From Setoptus koraiensis (taxonomy: Eukaryota > Arthropoda): a DNA stretch of 64,000 bases. The notes under the pieces were generated by a model, which was given only the letters and a program-made list of their open reading frames with translations, did no database searches and was not told the DNA's origin. Location of the stretch: positions 9,052,001-9,116,000 of the forward strand of contig CM106585.1 of NCBI GenBank assembly GCA_048013815.1, read 5' to 3'. This document shows positions 38,047 to 49,126 of the stretch, in pieces (within the stretch, counting starts at the first letter, position 1; every line of letters begins with the position of its first letter). The translations under genes were made by a program, and so were the position numbers.

Positions 38047-38538
38047 AAATTAACCGATAAGTGGTGGTGGTAGTCAATTAAACACCACTCCATTACACTT
38101 GGCTTCATCTAAATTATATTATATATTATTATATATATATATATTTAATGGAGTCGCAGCTGACAACTTGTTGATGATGGCTCGCCAATTTAATCAACAG
38201 CTAACACATTAAGCAAGCCATCTACTGTTTTTCGGTATCATCATCATCATCATCATCATCGTCCAATTGGCTTCGACTCGACTGCCAGCGATGAGCGGCC
38301 GGCGTTGATGTTGCTGGCGACGGTGATGCCGTTTCTTCGATTGCTGTTATATACACTCATTTTGATTTACATGGTGATGCCATTAATTTATCTTGATGAT
38401 CATTAGAAATCAGCGTTCGCCATCGCATTTTAATTGTAAGTGAGTCGCTCTGTCGTTGGCTCTTCTCGCTGTCGCTGTCAATTATCTCCATTTAGATCTG
38501 ACTTCATTTAGATTACTATAATAGTTATCTTACAGCGG

Positions 38539-38544
38539 CGACGA

Positions 38545-38577
<33 letters not shown>

Positions 38578-38578
38578 T
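38539..38578 (+). repeat. (GAC)n microsatellite
   Basis: About thirteen GAC triplets. Confidence 0.9.
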
Positions 38579-38822
38579 GAGACAAGATTAAATGATATTC
38601 GAGCGCAAACAGAGTGTGACAAATCAACGCACATTAGAAATGTTCAAATGGAGAGACGTTCGAGTGTGTGTACTATCAATGGGATTTAGCCTGTAGAGAG
38701 ACTGTATTTAGTGAGAATTACTATATATATGATAGAACATTAATTACCTTAATAATGGTGGCAATGAGGAAGAATTAGGAGAGACTGCAAGACTGTCGTC
38801 ATAGCTACTACCAGTGTCACAC

Positions 38823-38858
38823 TGACTTTTGTGGCTGCCAGCGCCACCACAAAAGTCA
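38823..38858. repeat. Hairpin with perfect 12-bp arms
   Basis: TGACTTTTGTGG (38823-38834) and CCACAAAAGTCA (38847-38858) pair around a 12-base loop. Confidence 0.85.
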
Positions 38859-39735
38859 TCGAGTTTCTAGATGTCAATTTGCTATTAGCGCTAACAAGTA
38901 ATCACCTGAGCGTATTATTATCCCGATATCTGGCTCGCTCACTCTGTTCGCTACTGCAATCGCTGTGCCAGCCGGCATATCTTGTGATGCACTGCGAAAT
39001 GAATCGGCGGTGCCCCGTGATCCCGCAATGCCCCCACTGCCACAATCACCTGTTCCACGTGACAAGCGGTTGCGATTTGCGATTCGCGATCTGACATTTG
39101 ACGTGACTTGTTTGCGTTGTCGGCATGCAGTGTGTGTGTGGGCCTAATTATGGAGCCATCAAGCTTGCTATCAATGTCTCGCCAGACGACGCAAGCCGGG
39201 AGTTCATCAACATCACCTGTCGTCATGAAGGCCGTCGGCGTCGTCGAGCGCAACCAGCAGCAACAGGTTGATTGATTGACAGTTTGATTAGCTCTTACTC
39301 TCACAGCGCTCACCTGTGGGCTTGATTGTGACAGCAATAGCAACCAGTGAACAGCTAGCCCGCCGGCGGCATCTGACACTGTGAGCAGGGGCAACAAGGG
39401 CGCCAAATTCACCTGATTACACCCTATCTATATCTGCTTGCTGCTTGCTAATTGAGATCGGGGCCCTATAACTGGCAATGCCAGCGCAAGCTGTTGCGAC
39501 AGAATGCTCGCTCGCGCAATTAGCGACCGGCTAAATTAGCGATTGCATTCGATAGCGATTGAGATTTATCGGTTTTCATTAATTGATTTGCGACGCGCTA
39601 TCCGGTGTCGCATCTTATCGAGCGCTGATACCGATCGTTCCGTCAGTCGATTACAAATGGCGCTGAGCCGCCAATCACCGATTGACAGATTCTCTCTCTC
39701 TCTCTCTCTCTCACTGGATGCCGGCCGGCTCGCTG

Positions 39736-39748
39736 GCTGACTGACTGA

Positions 39749-39793
<45 letters not shown>

Positions 39794-39800
39794 GGGCTGG
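39736..39800 (+). repeat. (CTGA)n(CTGG)n tetramer array
   Basis: CTGA units pass into CTGG units. Confidence 0.9.
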
Positions 39801-40551
39801 CGAGCGTCTCGCGCGAAAAATGGCGCGCCGGATGCACAAATAGGGACACAAATTTGCCAATTTAATTTATCTCTTTCTCCATTGCACACGCTCACTGGAT
39901 TATTAGAATCCAGCAGAAATTATATAGAAATAATAAGGAGATGGTGATTTCAGATAGAGTACTTTAAATGGCGAACGTTGGTCGTGTAAAGTCGCTAAAT
40001 TATTAGTGCATTAGTATGCTCTGGTGTGCGCGCCTTTGCCAGCAACAATATTTTACAGGATAAGATAAAATAAAATTGGGTAGAGGTTTAGGGCACGGCG
40101 AGAGCGCTAGCGTTAGCGAAATGTTTTATGTACTGTTCACAGAGTTCAATTTAGTTATTTGTTATTGCGCTAATTGCTTCTAATTCTAATTTGTTTCTAA
40201 TGCTAATGATGATGATAGCTATCGTTAATGTTAATTAATTGCCAGCGCAAAAATTAAACACAAGACGACAGCCAGCGCGAAAGGAAATAATTAGAAATAA
40301 TGCATTAGCTTTCTAGTTTTTACACTAATTGATAGTCAGTCATCAATTTGAACTGTTGTTGTGCTGTCGTGGTTGTTGTGTATTATTAGAGCAGAGCCAG
40401 TGTACGTCGTCAGTCGTCAGTCGTCATTAGTACCGGTATTATCCGACATTATCCGACATTATTTGATATAACGGTGCATGGCCCGCCACCTGGCGACGCT
40501 CTGTTCAACACTGTTTTGAAGCTCACAATTCTGGCCGACAATTTAAAACCA

Positions 40552-40625
40552 ATTTGGCTAATTGGGCTCATTGGGCTCATTGGGCTCATTGGGCTCATTG
40601 GGCTCATTAAGCTCATTGGGCTAAT
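40552..40625 (+). repeat. 9-bp ATTGGGCTC array
   Basis: Seven to eight copies. Confidence 0.9.
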
Positions 40626-40758
40626 AGGGGCGCCCGAAAACTTTTATCTCGGCTCGCTCATTCTCGTCATCATTATCATACACTGCTTACACTCACGTAT
40701 GTAATCTCTCTGGCAAAAATCAATTTTGCTGACGTAACCGAGACAACAAATGGGCGCA

Positions 40759-40800
40759 CTGTCACAAGCAGTGTCACAAGCAGTGTCACAAGCAGTGTCA
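40759..40800 (+). repeat. 12-bp TGTCACAAGCAG array
   Basis: 3.5 copies. Confidence 0.9.
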
Positions 40801-41567
40801 GTGGTGGTGACAAACGGCCAACAAACAACTGGGGTGTCTCTAATTAGAGAATATCCTTTTGTGTCAACATTAATGAATGTCATCATCATTGTTTGAGAGT
40901 TGAGGCCATTAATTTGCATGTCAGCGCCACTAATGCAATCATGCCGTCAGCCTCATCAGCTGATGAGCAGCTGGTGTTGTTGATGATTGTTGTTGTTGAT
41001 AAATGTTTGTCAGAGTTTTAACATTTGACAGTGACAGGCAGACACAGTTCGATCAGACGGCCAAACAAAAACAAAGACAACAAAGCTCGTCCAACGGCAA
41101 ATGCAACTTGCATCAATTATAATAATCTCTTCATCTCTGTATCTATTTCACACAGCTTATTCGCGCCAGCAGCAGCGCCACCGCCGCCAGTTAATTAATG
41201 ACTTTTGTTGTCGCTATTATCATTGTTGGCCCATTGTGTGGTTGCAACCACCACCAAGTTACCTAACTGACAGATAATAGTTAGATAATGGCAGACAGAC
41301 ACAATTGATGATGAAGATTCACATCACAGATGCAGCCAGCACACAATCGGTCGGCTAGATAGGCGCACAATGGCGCCAACTGGAGGGCCAATGTGAAATA
41401 AAAGTCTACAGACAAACTAGATTGTAATTGATTAGCATCTTTATTATTCATTATCACCATATAATTACACGCGGCCACTATACACGCTAAGCATTGCAAC
41501 TGTAGACACACAATACAAGCCAACATGGCATCACGACAGCAACAATGATCATGAGCGACGACGTGAC

Positions 41568-41569
<2 letters not shown>

Positions 41570-41614
<45 letters not shown>
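41570..41614 (+). repeat. (CT)n microsatellite
   Basis: About 22 CT units. A second impure run lies at 42300-42345. Confidence 0.95.
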
Positions 41615-41616
<2 letters not shown>

Positions 41617-43499
41617 CGTTATGCTAATGATGATGAACTATCTTGAGCCCATTACATAACTAAAATGTCATCTCGTCAATCTCAAGACTGGTGGCTGTCG
41701 CAAGTTGCAACAGTTGTATTGTACACTACAACAATACAATACAAGTTTGCTCATACTCATAATGTGTAACCTGATACTACCTGACCTGACTTACTCACGA
41801 TGCTGCCACTCGTCAATTAGCCAAAAATAAGTGACGAGCAGCGCTTTGTTGTTGTTTGTTTGTCAACTGTCATCGTGTTGCATCTGCAGGATGCCACCCA
41901 AATGTGACCATAAAGAGGCCGTAATTATCATCATGTTTATAACTAGCACCCTACCTCCGCCCACCCTCTCCACTTACCTTGGCCAGACCGACACAACAGG
42001 GAGAGTGAACGACAAACAAGCATGATAATGCTCACATAATACGCAGGGTTAGTGACTTCTGTCTAATTAATTACTACCTTGATGAAACTGACACGCAATA
42101 GGTGGAAGCATTTTAGAGACATTCTAATTAGGCACACTGGCTGCTCTGTTCTGTTCTTTTTTTATATCTTTATGAATTGTTATTGTGGCTGTTGTTTGTT
42201 CATTCGGCGACTGCTGAAGAGAAGAGAAAACAAAAACTGGTTCATGATTATGTAATCATAGTAATGGTCGCGCCACTTTATGCTAATTTGTTTTTTGCTC
42301 TCTCTCTCTCTCTCCCTCTCTGTCTCCCGCTCTCTTTCTCTGTTTCCAATTTTGCTCCTGATTACTTTGCTAGCTCCCTTGTTAGTTCACATCATTGCAC
42401 AAACTCGTATAGTCAACACACTGGCGAGTTGAACCGGCAACTGTCAGTTGAGAGATATCATTGCTCGCTGTTCGGTAGGTGCACTCACAATTTTTTTTAT
42501 TTACAATTGCCCACTATGATTGATATTTCAATTCTCAATTAGTGCCAAACTGTAACAGCAACAGTTTAATTTCAAACCTAAATCACGCTTTAATCTAGCT
42601 CCAACTGTTGACTTTGCGCTCACTTCAACACAACTATTAGGTTCTGCTGTTGGTGCCCAGTATAATGGCCCGATGATGGAATTGCTCAAATAAATAAACT
42701 TATTTATATTAACTTGCCAGGGTGACATGCAATTTAAATGTTGCTATTGTCACTGCGCTTTTTTTTCTTGTTTGTTTGCAGTTTGTTCAACTAAACTACC
42801 AACTTTTGTCTCTTTTTTTCAAGTCTCACTCCACTCCACAAATATACAGGTTCTTGCAGTTAATTAATGGATTACGACGGCTGCTAGTCAAAGTCGGACC
42901 AACGAGTTGAATGCAATTGTATCATATATAAATATATATATTAGACTCGAAATAGAACCAGATGCTTTTGATAGAGGAGACAACAACAACACACTTTTGA
43001 GTTGAGATTTTTCACCACCATTTAACATATTATGTAGTAATGAGATATAATTATTACTTAATGATCAGCGTTGTTTATCTGCATACGTTTCTTGCTTGGC
43101 GTTACGTAATTACGTATTTGCTAAGAGTCTATGCATTAACCTTCTACAAAGATACTTTTTTCTTCCTTTCGTCATGCACTGTAGCGCCACCTCTGTGAGA
43201 AAAACTACCACCATTATGGTTGATTTTTGTTGACTAGACGCTTCTGAATTGTTATCATTTGTTTCTCTTTGTCACTGTAATTAATACAAATAGACAAGTT
43301 GTATTGTTTGTCCTATTATACACATTATCAGTGTCTCTATTTGGTGTCCACCTGTAAATCCACTTCTTCGCTCGTATTCACATGTCAAGTCCCTTACAAG
43401 TAAGCATACTTGTTATCGTGCATTCGATATTTTCTTGATTTGTTGCTCGACAATACAATTCCAACCATTTAGCAGAGCGACTATCTTTACAATACTGAG

Positions 43500-44092
43500 A
43501 CGCAAATCCAATTTAGGTGTTTACCAACATAATTAGAAGTAGATTACATGTGTATAGCAGCAATATACCAATTTTGTCTAATGCTGGAATACCGTCTGTA
43601 TAAGTTCATTAAGTGAGTTGGCGAATCATGAACCGGAACACAGACGAATTTTACAGAGGTTTTTCGTCTTTCTCCTGGTTGCGTGACACAACTTGAGTCA
43701 ACGAACAACTACAGCAACAATTAGAACATTATTATTAATTATCATTGTTTTTCTATTATCACAATTAACTATTATTGTACAAACAATACTGACTTTAAAT
43801 TATTTGTCACGATGGCTTTACCTGTTGGCAAAAATGATTGATGATGTGCAGATGAGATATTGACCAGTCTACAATGCATGACAGCCACTTCGCACAGCAC
43901 CGTCATAATTGTTTAGTTCGTCGTATCGACACGATTCGAGCAGGTAACATGCACTCCTGACGACCCAACTAAATATCCAAAAATCCAAGCAGGATTTACA
44001 AAAATACACAACTCCTTACAAAGCGACAATTTCCAAATAATGCTCACCATAGCAGATCAATCGGTCTTTGTTATGATGCATTGTAGATTTTA
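43500..44092. repeat. Paired non-coding block, copy 2, next to RPLP0-A
   Basis: Second copy of the block at 25868-26455, lying 237 bp beyond the stop of RPLP0-A on its 3' side. It carries the same ordered sub-blocks and an extra ~13 bp near 43887-43900. It is not part of RPLP0-B's surroundings, so it was not included in the later tandem duplication. Confidence 0.9.
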
Positions 44093-44278
44093 ACTGATGT
44101 TACTTTCTCTAGACTAGACCATTAATCATAGCAGATCTCTAACTAGGCAACTGGTGACCAAAGCCAATAATAAATTGGACCGATTCTTTAGGCCCATCAA
44201 CAGTCGATGAGAATTATAGAAATACACAACTTAGGGGAATGAATATGCATATATCAGACTCAGGTCTAGATGTAGATT

Positions 44279-44284
44279 TTTAAT
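44279..44284 (-). promoter_or_regulatory. Likely poly(A) signal of RPLP0 copy A
   Basis: ATTAAA on the minus strand, 45 bp past the stop. Confidence 0.5.
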
Positions 44285-44328
44285 AACTTATACTGTACTT
44301 CAGCATACAGAAAGAAATCGATTATAAA

Positions 44329-45273
44329 TTAACCAAATAGATCGAATCCCATATCTTCATCATCTGACTCTTCAGGCTCCTCTTTCTTTTCCTCTTTCTT
44401 CTCCTCCTTAGCGGCACCCGAAGCAGCGGCCACCGGGGCTGCTGAGGCAAACTTAGATGGGTCTTTGATGTATTCCTTGGCTCGCTCGGCCTCCTTGAAT
44501 GTTACCTCTGTCTCTACGGCGACAGCCATCAAGTTCTTGAGACCGTCTACAACCATGTGAGCAACAGAAGCAGCGTTCGGATAACTGATCGCCATAGATA
44601 CGGATGCTACATTTCTAATTCCCTCCGAGAAGCGTGACCTAAGCAATTCAGGGGTTATGTCCAGAACTTCGGGACCGTAAGTTGAGCCGTGGTCGTAGAT
44701 TTGTCGGATGACCAAACCGTAACTGAATGGCGAGATACCCAACATGTTCAACAACGCAGCTTCGCTGGCTCCTACTTTGTCACCCTGGTTGATCAAATGA
44801 ATCTCGTTCAATATTTCAATTGTTCCCTTGGAAATCTTAGTTGGGATTGACAAGGCTTGAAAGAAAGATGTCTTCTCTGGACCCAAACCAGTGTTTTGAG
44901 GCGGAAGCTTGACATCGCACGGAGCGACTGCTCCAGCACGAGCTGGGGCAGAGACTCTGTTCTCCAAGATACGATCCCTAATATCAGTAAGCTCGTTGGT
45001 GGTAAAGACAAATCCAACATTGCCACGGACATGATTCAACAATTTCTCTAATGACGGATTGTCCTGGAGATGTCCACGAATGGCTTTCCTAATCATGGTA
45101 TTCTTTCCCATGAGAACGACTGCCTGTTTCCTCAGAGACTGACGAATTTGTTGCATCTGGCGGGAGCCGACATTGTCGACACCAACGATGAAACATTTTG
45201 GGTAGTCATCCAGGTTCTTGAGGAGATTAGTAAAGTAGGTGGCTTTCCATGTTCCTCTGTCCTCCCTGACCAT
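44329..45273 (-). CDS. RPLP0: 60S acidic ribosomal protein P0, copy A
   Basis: Intact 314-residue ribosomal stalk protein P0, which anchors the P1/P2 dimers on the large subunit and helps recruit elongation factors. The uL10-like N-terminal half begins [10 protein letters not shown] and carries the rRNA-binding core with the conserved [13 protein letters not shown] stretch (about residues 58-70). The eukaryotic insertion domain and an Ala/Glu/Lys hinge follow (about 275-300). The acidic tail ends [14 protein letters not shown], the P-protein signature. The ATG was chosen because the family starts exactly there; an AG precedes it directly, so a 5' UTR intron could end at the start codon. The gene has no intron in the coding part. 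It is the downstream member of a head-to-tail pair, 451 bp from the stop of copy B. The protein equals copy B; I saw seven nucleotide differences, all silent and near the two ends. Family identity is certain; which copy is mainly expressed cannot be seen. Confidence 0.97.
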   Translation of the reverse strand: MVREDRGTWKATYFTNLLKNLDDYPKCFIVGVDNVGSRQMQQIRQSLRKQAVVLMGKNTMIRKAIRGHLQDNPSLEKLLNHVRGNVGFVFTTNELTDIRDRILENRVSAPARAGAVAPCDVKLPPQNTGLGPEKTSFFQALSIPTKISKGTIEILNEIHLINQGDKVGASEAALLNMLGISPFSYGLVIRQIYDHGSTYGPEVLDITPELLRSRFSEGIRNVASVSMAISYPNAASVAHMVVDGLKNLMAVAVETEVTFKEAERAKEYIKDPSKFASAAPVAAASGAAKEEKKEEKKEEPEESDDEDMGFDLFG

Positions 45274-45531
45274 CTTGAAAGTGATACAAGGATATTTTTG
45301 CTTTTAAGGACTAAATAAGGCTGAGTTAAGTTATGCTGTTAATTGTGGGGAATTCCTGAGGGAACTGAATGATTGTAATAATATTTGATAATCGTTTTCT
45401 AGTCAAACCATATCCACAAAAATAGAAGTGAAATCAAGCCGCGGCTACAGGTTCGAGTGACAAGAGAGCGCATCGACGGAAACGAACACACGTTTCTGCC
45501 AGAATGCGGCTGGAGTGTGGCTCTGTGGCGC
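45274..45531 (-). promoter_or_regulatory. Upstream region of RPLP0 copy A
   Basis: Homologous to 46670-46921 upstream of copy B. The best kept part is 45462-45506, which reads on the minus strand as a pyrimidine-rich GCGCTCTCTTGTCACTC run of the kind found at ribosomal-protein transcription starts. Placing the start site there is inference. Confidence 0.5.
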
Positions 45532-45669
45532 GAGTTTCAAAACAAAAAAAAAATGCAGAGACAAAATTGATCATGCTTGTTGGAAAGAATTGGGATAGTT
45601 TGACCCAGAAAAAGTTAAAACGAGTCATCAATAATTCGAAAGTTCTTTAGGTTAGATTTAGGTATAGAT

Positions 45670-45675
45670 TTTATT
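45670..45675 (-). promoter_or_regulatory. Likely poly(A) signal of RPLP0 copy B
   Basis: AATAAA on the minus strand, 50 bp past the stop. Confidence 0.6.
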
Positions 45676-45724
45676 AACTATTTAGTATTCTAGTTGTTTA
45701 GAGTACAAAAACATCAACGTTGAA

Positions 45725-46669
45725 TTAACCAAACAGATCGAATCCCATATCTTCATCATCTGACTCTTCAGGCTCCTCTTTCTTTTCCTCCTTTTTCTCC
45801 TCCTTAGCGGCACCCGAAGCAGCAGCCACCGGGGCTGCTGAGGCAAACTTAGATGGGTCTTTGATGTATTCCTTGGCTCGCTCGGCCTCCTTGAATGTTA
45901 CTTCTGTCTCTACGGCGACAGCCATCAAGTTCTTGAGACCGTCTACAACCATGTGAGCAACAGAAGCAGCGTTCGGATAACTGATCGCCATAGATACGGA
46001 TGCTACATTTCTAATTCCCTCCGAGAAGCGTGACCTAAGCAATTCAGGGGTTATGTCCAGAACTTCGGGACCGTAAGTTGAGCCGTGGTCGTAGATTTGT
46101 CGGATGACCAAACCGTAACTGAATGGCGAGATACCCAACATGTTCAACAACGCAGCTTCGCTGGCTCCTACTTTGTCACCCTGGTTGATCAAATGAATCT
46201 CGTTCAATATTTCAATTGTTCCCTTGGAAATCTTAGTTGGGATTGACAAGGCTTGAAAGAAAGATGTCTTCTCTGGACCCAAACCAGTGTTTTGAGGCGG
46301 AAGCTTGACATCGCACGGAGCGACTGCTCCAGCACGAGCTGGGGCAGAGACTCTGTTCTCCAAGATACGATCCCTAATATCAGTAAGCTCGTTGGTGGTA
46401 AAGACAAATCCAACATTGCCACGGACATGATTCAACAATTTCTCTAATGACGGATTGTCCTGGAGATGTCCACGAATGGCTTTCCTAATCATGGTATTCT
46501 TTCCCATGAGAACGACTGCCTGTTTCCTCAGAGACTGACGAATTTGTTGCATCTGGCGGGAGCCGACATTGTCGACACCAACGATGAAACATTTTGGGTA
46601 GTCATCCAAGTTCTTAAGGAGATTAGTAAAGTAGGTGGCTTTCCATGTTCCTCTGTCCTCCCTGACCAT
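45725..46669 (-). CDS. RPLP0: 60S acidic ribosomal protein P0, copy B
   Basis: Second intact RPLP0 gene, 314 residues with the same protein sequence as copy A, including the terminal [12 protein letters not shown] motif. The ATG complement lies at 46667-46669 and the TAA stop at 45725-45727. The upstream ~250 bp is clearly homologous to the region upstream of copy A, including a well-matched stretch at 46858-46902 versus 45462-45506, so the promoter was copied with the gene. The 3' flanks differ, so the duplicated unit is about 1.2 kb and stops near the stop codon. The central ~780 bp of coding sequence looks identical to copy A, while silent changes sit only near the ends. That pattern suggests recent duplication or gene conversion. 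Confidence 0.97.
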   Translation of the reverse strand: MVREDRGTWKATYFTNLLKNLDDYPKCFIVGVDNVGSRQMQQIRQSLRKQAVVLMGKNTMIRKAIRGHLQDNPSLEKLLNHVRGNVGFVFTTNELTDIRDRILENRVSAPARAGAVAPCDVKLPPQNTGLGPEKTSFFQALSIPTKISKGTIEILNEIHLINQGDKVGASEAALLNMLGISPFSYGLVIRQIYDHGSTYGPEVLDITPELLRSRFSEGIRNVASVSMAISYPNAASVAHMVVDGLKNLMAVAVETEVTFKEAERAKEYIKDPSKFASAAPVAAASGAAKEEKKEEKKEEPEESDDEDMGFDLFG

Positions 46670-46921
46670 CTTGAAAGTGATACAAGGATATATTGGCTTT
46701 TAAGGACTAAATAAGGCTAATTTAAGTTATGTTGATAATTGTGGGGAATTTCTGAAGGAACTAAGTGGCTGTAAAAATAGTTGATAACCGCTTTCTAGTC
46801 AAACCATATCCACAAAATAGAAATGAAATTAAGCCGCTGCTACAAGTTTGAGTGACAAGAGAGCGCATCGACGGAAACGAACACACGTTTCTGCCAGAAT
46901 TCGACCGGAGTTTGGCGCGAG
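46670..46921 (-). promoter_or_regulatory. Upstream region of RPLP0 copy B
   Basis: Retains the block shared with copy A, including GCGCTCTCTTGTCACTC. Homology ends near a GGCGCGAG that both copies share. Confidence 0.5.
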
Positions 46922-49126
46922 CTTTGAACTAATTTTTTTTCCATGTTGCGCATGCGTGGAAAGTTGCACTGCCAAAGCAGTACTAATGTATGTTTGTCCA
47001 ACTGGCTGTAAAGCTAGCTTGCTCAAGCTGTCTCGCTTTTTTAATCATATGTAGAGAGCAGTGAGAGATATTTCCATTGCCCCCGGACCCTCTTACAAAA
47101 AAATCCGCCAGAAGCGCTGGCATCGCCCAAAAATGAACATCCAGGCAGTTTCAATATGTTTTTTTTTGCTTGCCTCACACACAATCTTCTAGTAGAAAGC
47201 TTAGCAGCGACAGCCTGTCAGATAGTCTTATAAGCGAGTCCAAGAACATCGGGAAAAACTTTTGCTGTACAGCGTTCACCATATGAGTCTCCGCTTATGC
47301 ATAGAAATATAGTTCACGTGAAATCTGGTAGAGGCGCTCATTACGCAAGAAAAGCACACAGCAAACTTGACGTTTCATCAAATCTTGCGACTCCTTCGAT
47401 TGATTCTCTCTAGAGCGTAAAACAAGTTAGAAGCAACCCTAGGAAATGAGCACTGAACGATCTAGACATGACAATCTATTACTGTGTAATTATTACATGT
47501 AGGATTGCGAGAGCAACTTCTTCGCTTGCTGGTTCTGCCGTTGCGATCGGCGCTCGGCAGACATCGAGAGAAGTGCAAATCATTTGCAGTGCGCCATAAG
47601 CAACAAATAACTGCGACTAGCGCTACATGACAGTAATGGCTTTGATATCACTGTTGTGCCGTGTGAAATTACGTCAATGCTTGTGGCTGCAGTTCGAGAA
47701 AAAGGCGCGAGGGGCGCTCGTATCAGCATAAAAATGCATCAAAAAGGCCGAAGTGTCTCGATAAACGTTACGTTTCCTCTTCTTTTTTTCTTGTTGATTC
47801 GTTTCTCGGTCGCTCATTCGATCTCTCTTGCACAACATACTCGCCCAAAGAGCGACCTCGAACGGTTTTTTCTTGAACTGCAGCCACAAGTATAGACAAT
47901 ACTACGCACGGTACTGCGCCATATATTGCGTTAGGTGTCCCAGTAGAGCACACATTCAAGCTAGAGAGCTGAAGCCCACAAGGGTAAAAGTTGGCGTATC
48001 TAAATTTTGAAAATCAAACCCCGACAGAAGCTGGCCGACATTCAGCTTGACGGACAGACATATATTTAAATAAAAGTATTAATCTTATGGTCACTATTGC
48101 CACTGTAGATGTTGTTGATTCGATGGAGAAGTTGTTTTCATTGTCACCATAACCACTGTTTAGATAGCTTCTCTTACCTATTTACTATATTTTTGTGAGG
48201 CTTCCCCTGGATGGCGCCATAGGAACCCTGTGAGATGTATATGTACCATTTATTTGTGTATTGTGCCATCAGCGGGATTAGTGGTTGGCCGGGGTGGTCG
48301 GCCGGGGCGGTGCAGCCATCAGGGGCCCTCCACCAATAACAATAACGTTCACTGGCTATTACGCTGCGCTGTTTTATGTCGCGATGCGCACTAGTTCTTG
48401 GTTTTTCCTGAAGGAGTCGCACTAGTTGCTTACGGCACCATCGAATGTTGGAACACAGAAGCTCCCTCTAGCCATCACCTGAACACTAGTGTGACTGCTG
48501 CATAAATAAACAGAGAGACTCGGGCGGCCGGAGGATCTTGCGTTTTTGTCTGCGCACAACTGTGCACGAGTTTATGGATGATCTAGATTGTATTCGACGA
48601 TTCATTCATTCATCAGCAGTAGCAGTAGCAGTACTGTCGTAGTGTTAGCTGATGAACATTTTACTGTAATGTGCACAGTTGCGCCGCACAAGGGAAAAGC
48701 ACATGATTCGTTCCCCTCGAGCGATCCATTATTGCAGCGATTGTAACTAAACTCAGGTTAACAGTTACAGTTACACTGTAACTATTTGCGAGCGCACACA
48801 ATTCCAGCACAGACACAATTCAATGTACAGGTTGTGCGGATTGTACGCTTAATCAATGCATCAATTTCTGACTTGTGCCTAATTGTGATTACTTGGCTGC
48901 TCAAACGCACTGGTAAACAACATGTAGAATTTTTAAAAATGTGCTGCACAGTATTGCATTAATGCAGTGTGAAAGGCAGCGTAGGCTTTGTTAGGGTTGC
49001 GCTAAGGTTTTACTGAACAAACCAATATGTAAGTATATTTGTTTATTTGGATGTGTATACCTACATGTTATTAATAATATTATTATTGTCCGATTACATC
49101 AAATATATATTATTACGACGACTATT
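46922..49126. other. Gene-free interval before the AF4/FMR2 gene
   Basis: Apart from the inverted repeat at 47655-47915 I see no repeat array or exon. A GTAAGT at 49029 might be the donor of a 5' exon of the next gene. Confidence 0.5.
47655..47915. repeat. Imperfect inverted repeat (~70-bp arms), possible foldback element
   Basis: Left arm ~47655-47722 and right arm ~47841-47915 are inverted copies, best matched over CTTGTGGCTGCAGTTC followed by an A-run and a CGAGG...GCTC stretch. The ~118 bp between the arms is unrelated, with ACGTTACGT at its centre. It could be a small non-autonomous foldback element or a hairpin RNA source. I saw no clear target-site duplication. Confidence 0.7.

Larger units (their letters stand above)
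26741..43499. other. No gene seen; repeat-rich intergenic or intronic DNA
   Basis: The arrays are listed separately. Donor-like CAGGTGAG sites lie at 27756, 27765 and 30287, with complements at 30680, 34679 and 39309. AT-rich stretches dominate beyond ~37.4 kb. No frame of protein-like composition is visible, nor any tRNA or transposase-like sequence. Confidence 0.55.

Noticed and set aside
44808-45318. Frames antisense or out of frame to RPLP0 (repeated at 46204-46714)
   Set aside because: Shadows of the RPLP0 coding sequence, which duplicate exactly because the gene does.
47656-47895. 79-codon frame MPCEITSMLVAAV...
   Set aside because: It covers both arms of the inverted repeat at 47655-47915 and has no recognisable similarity.
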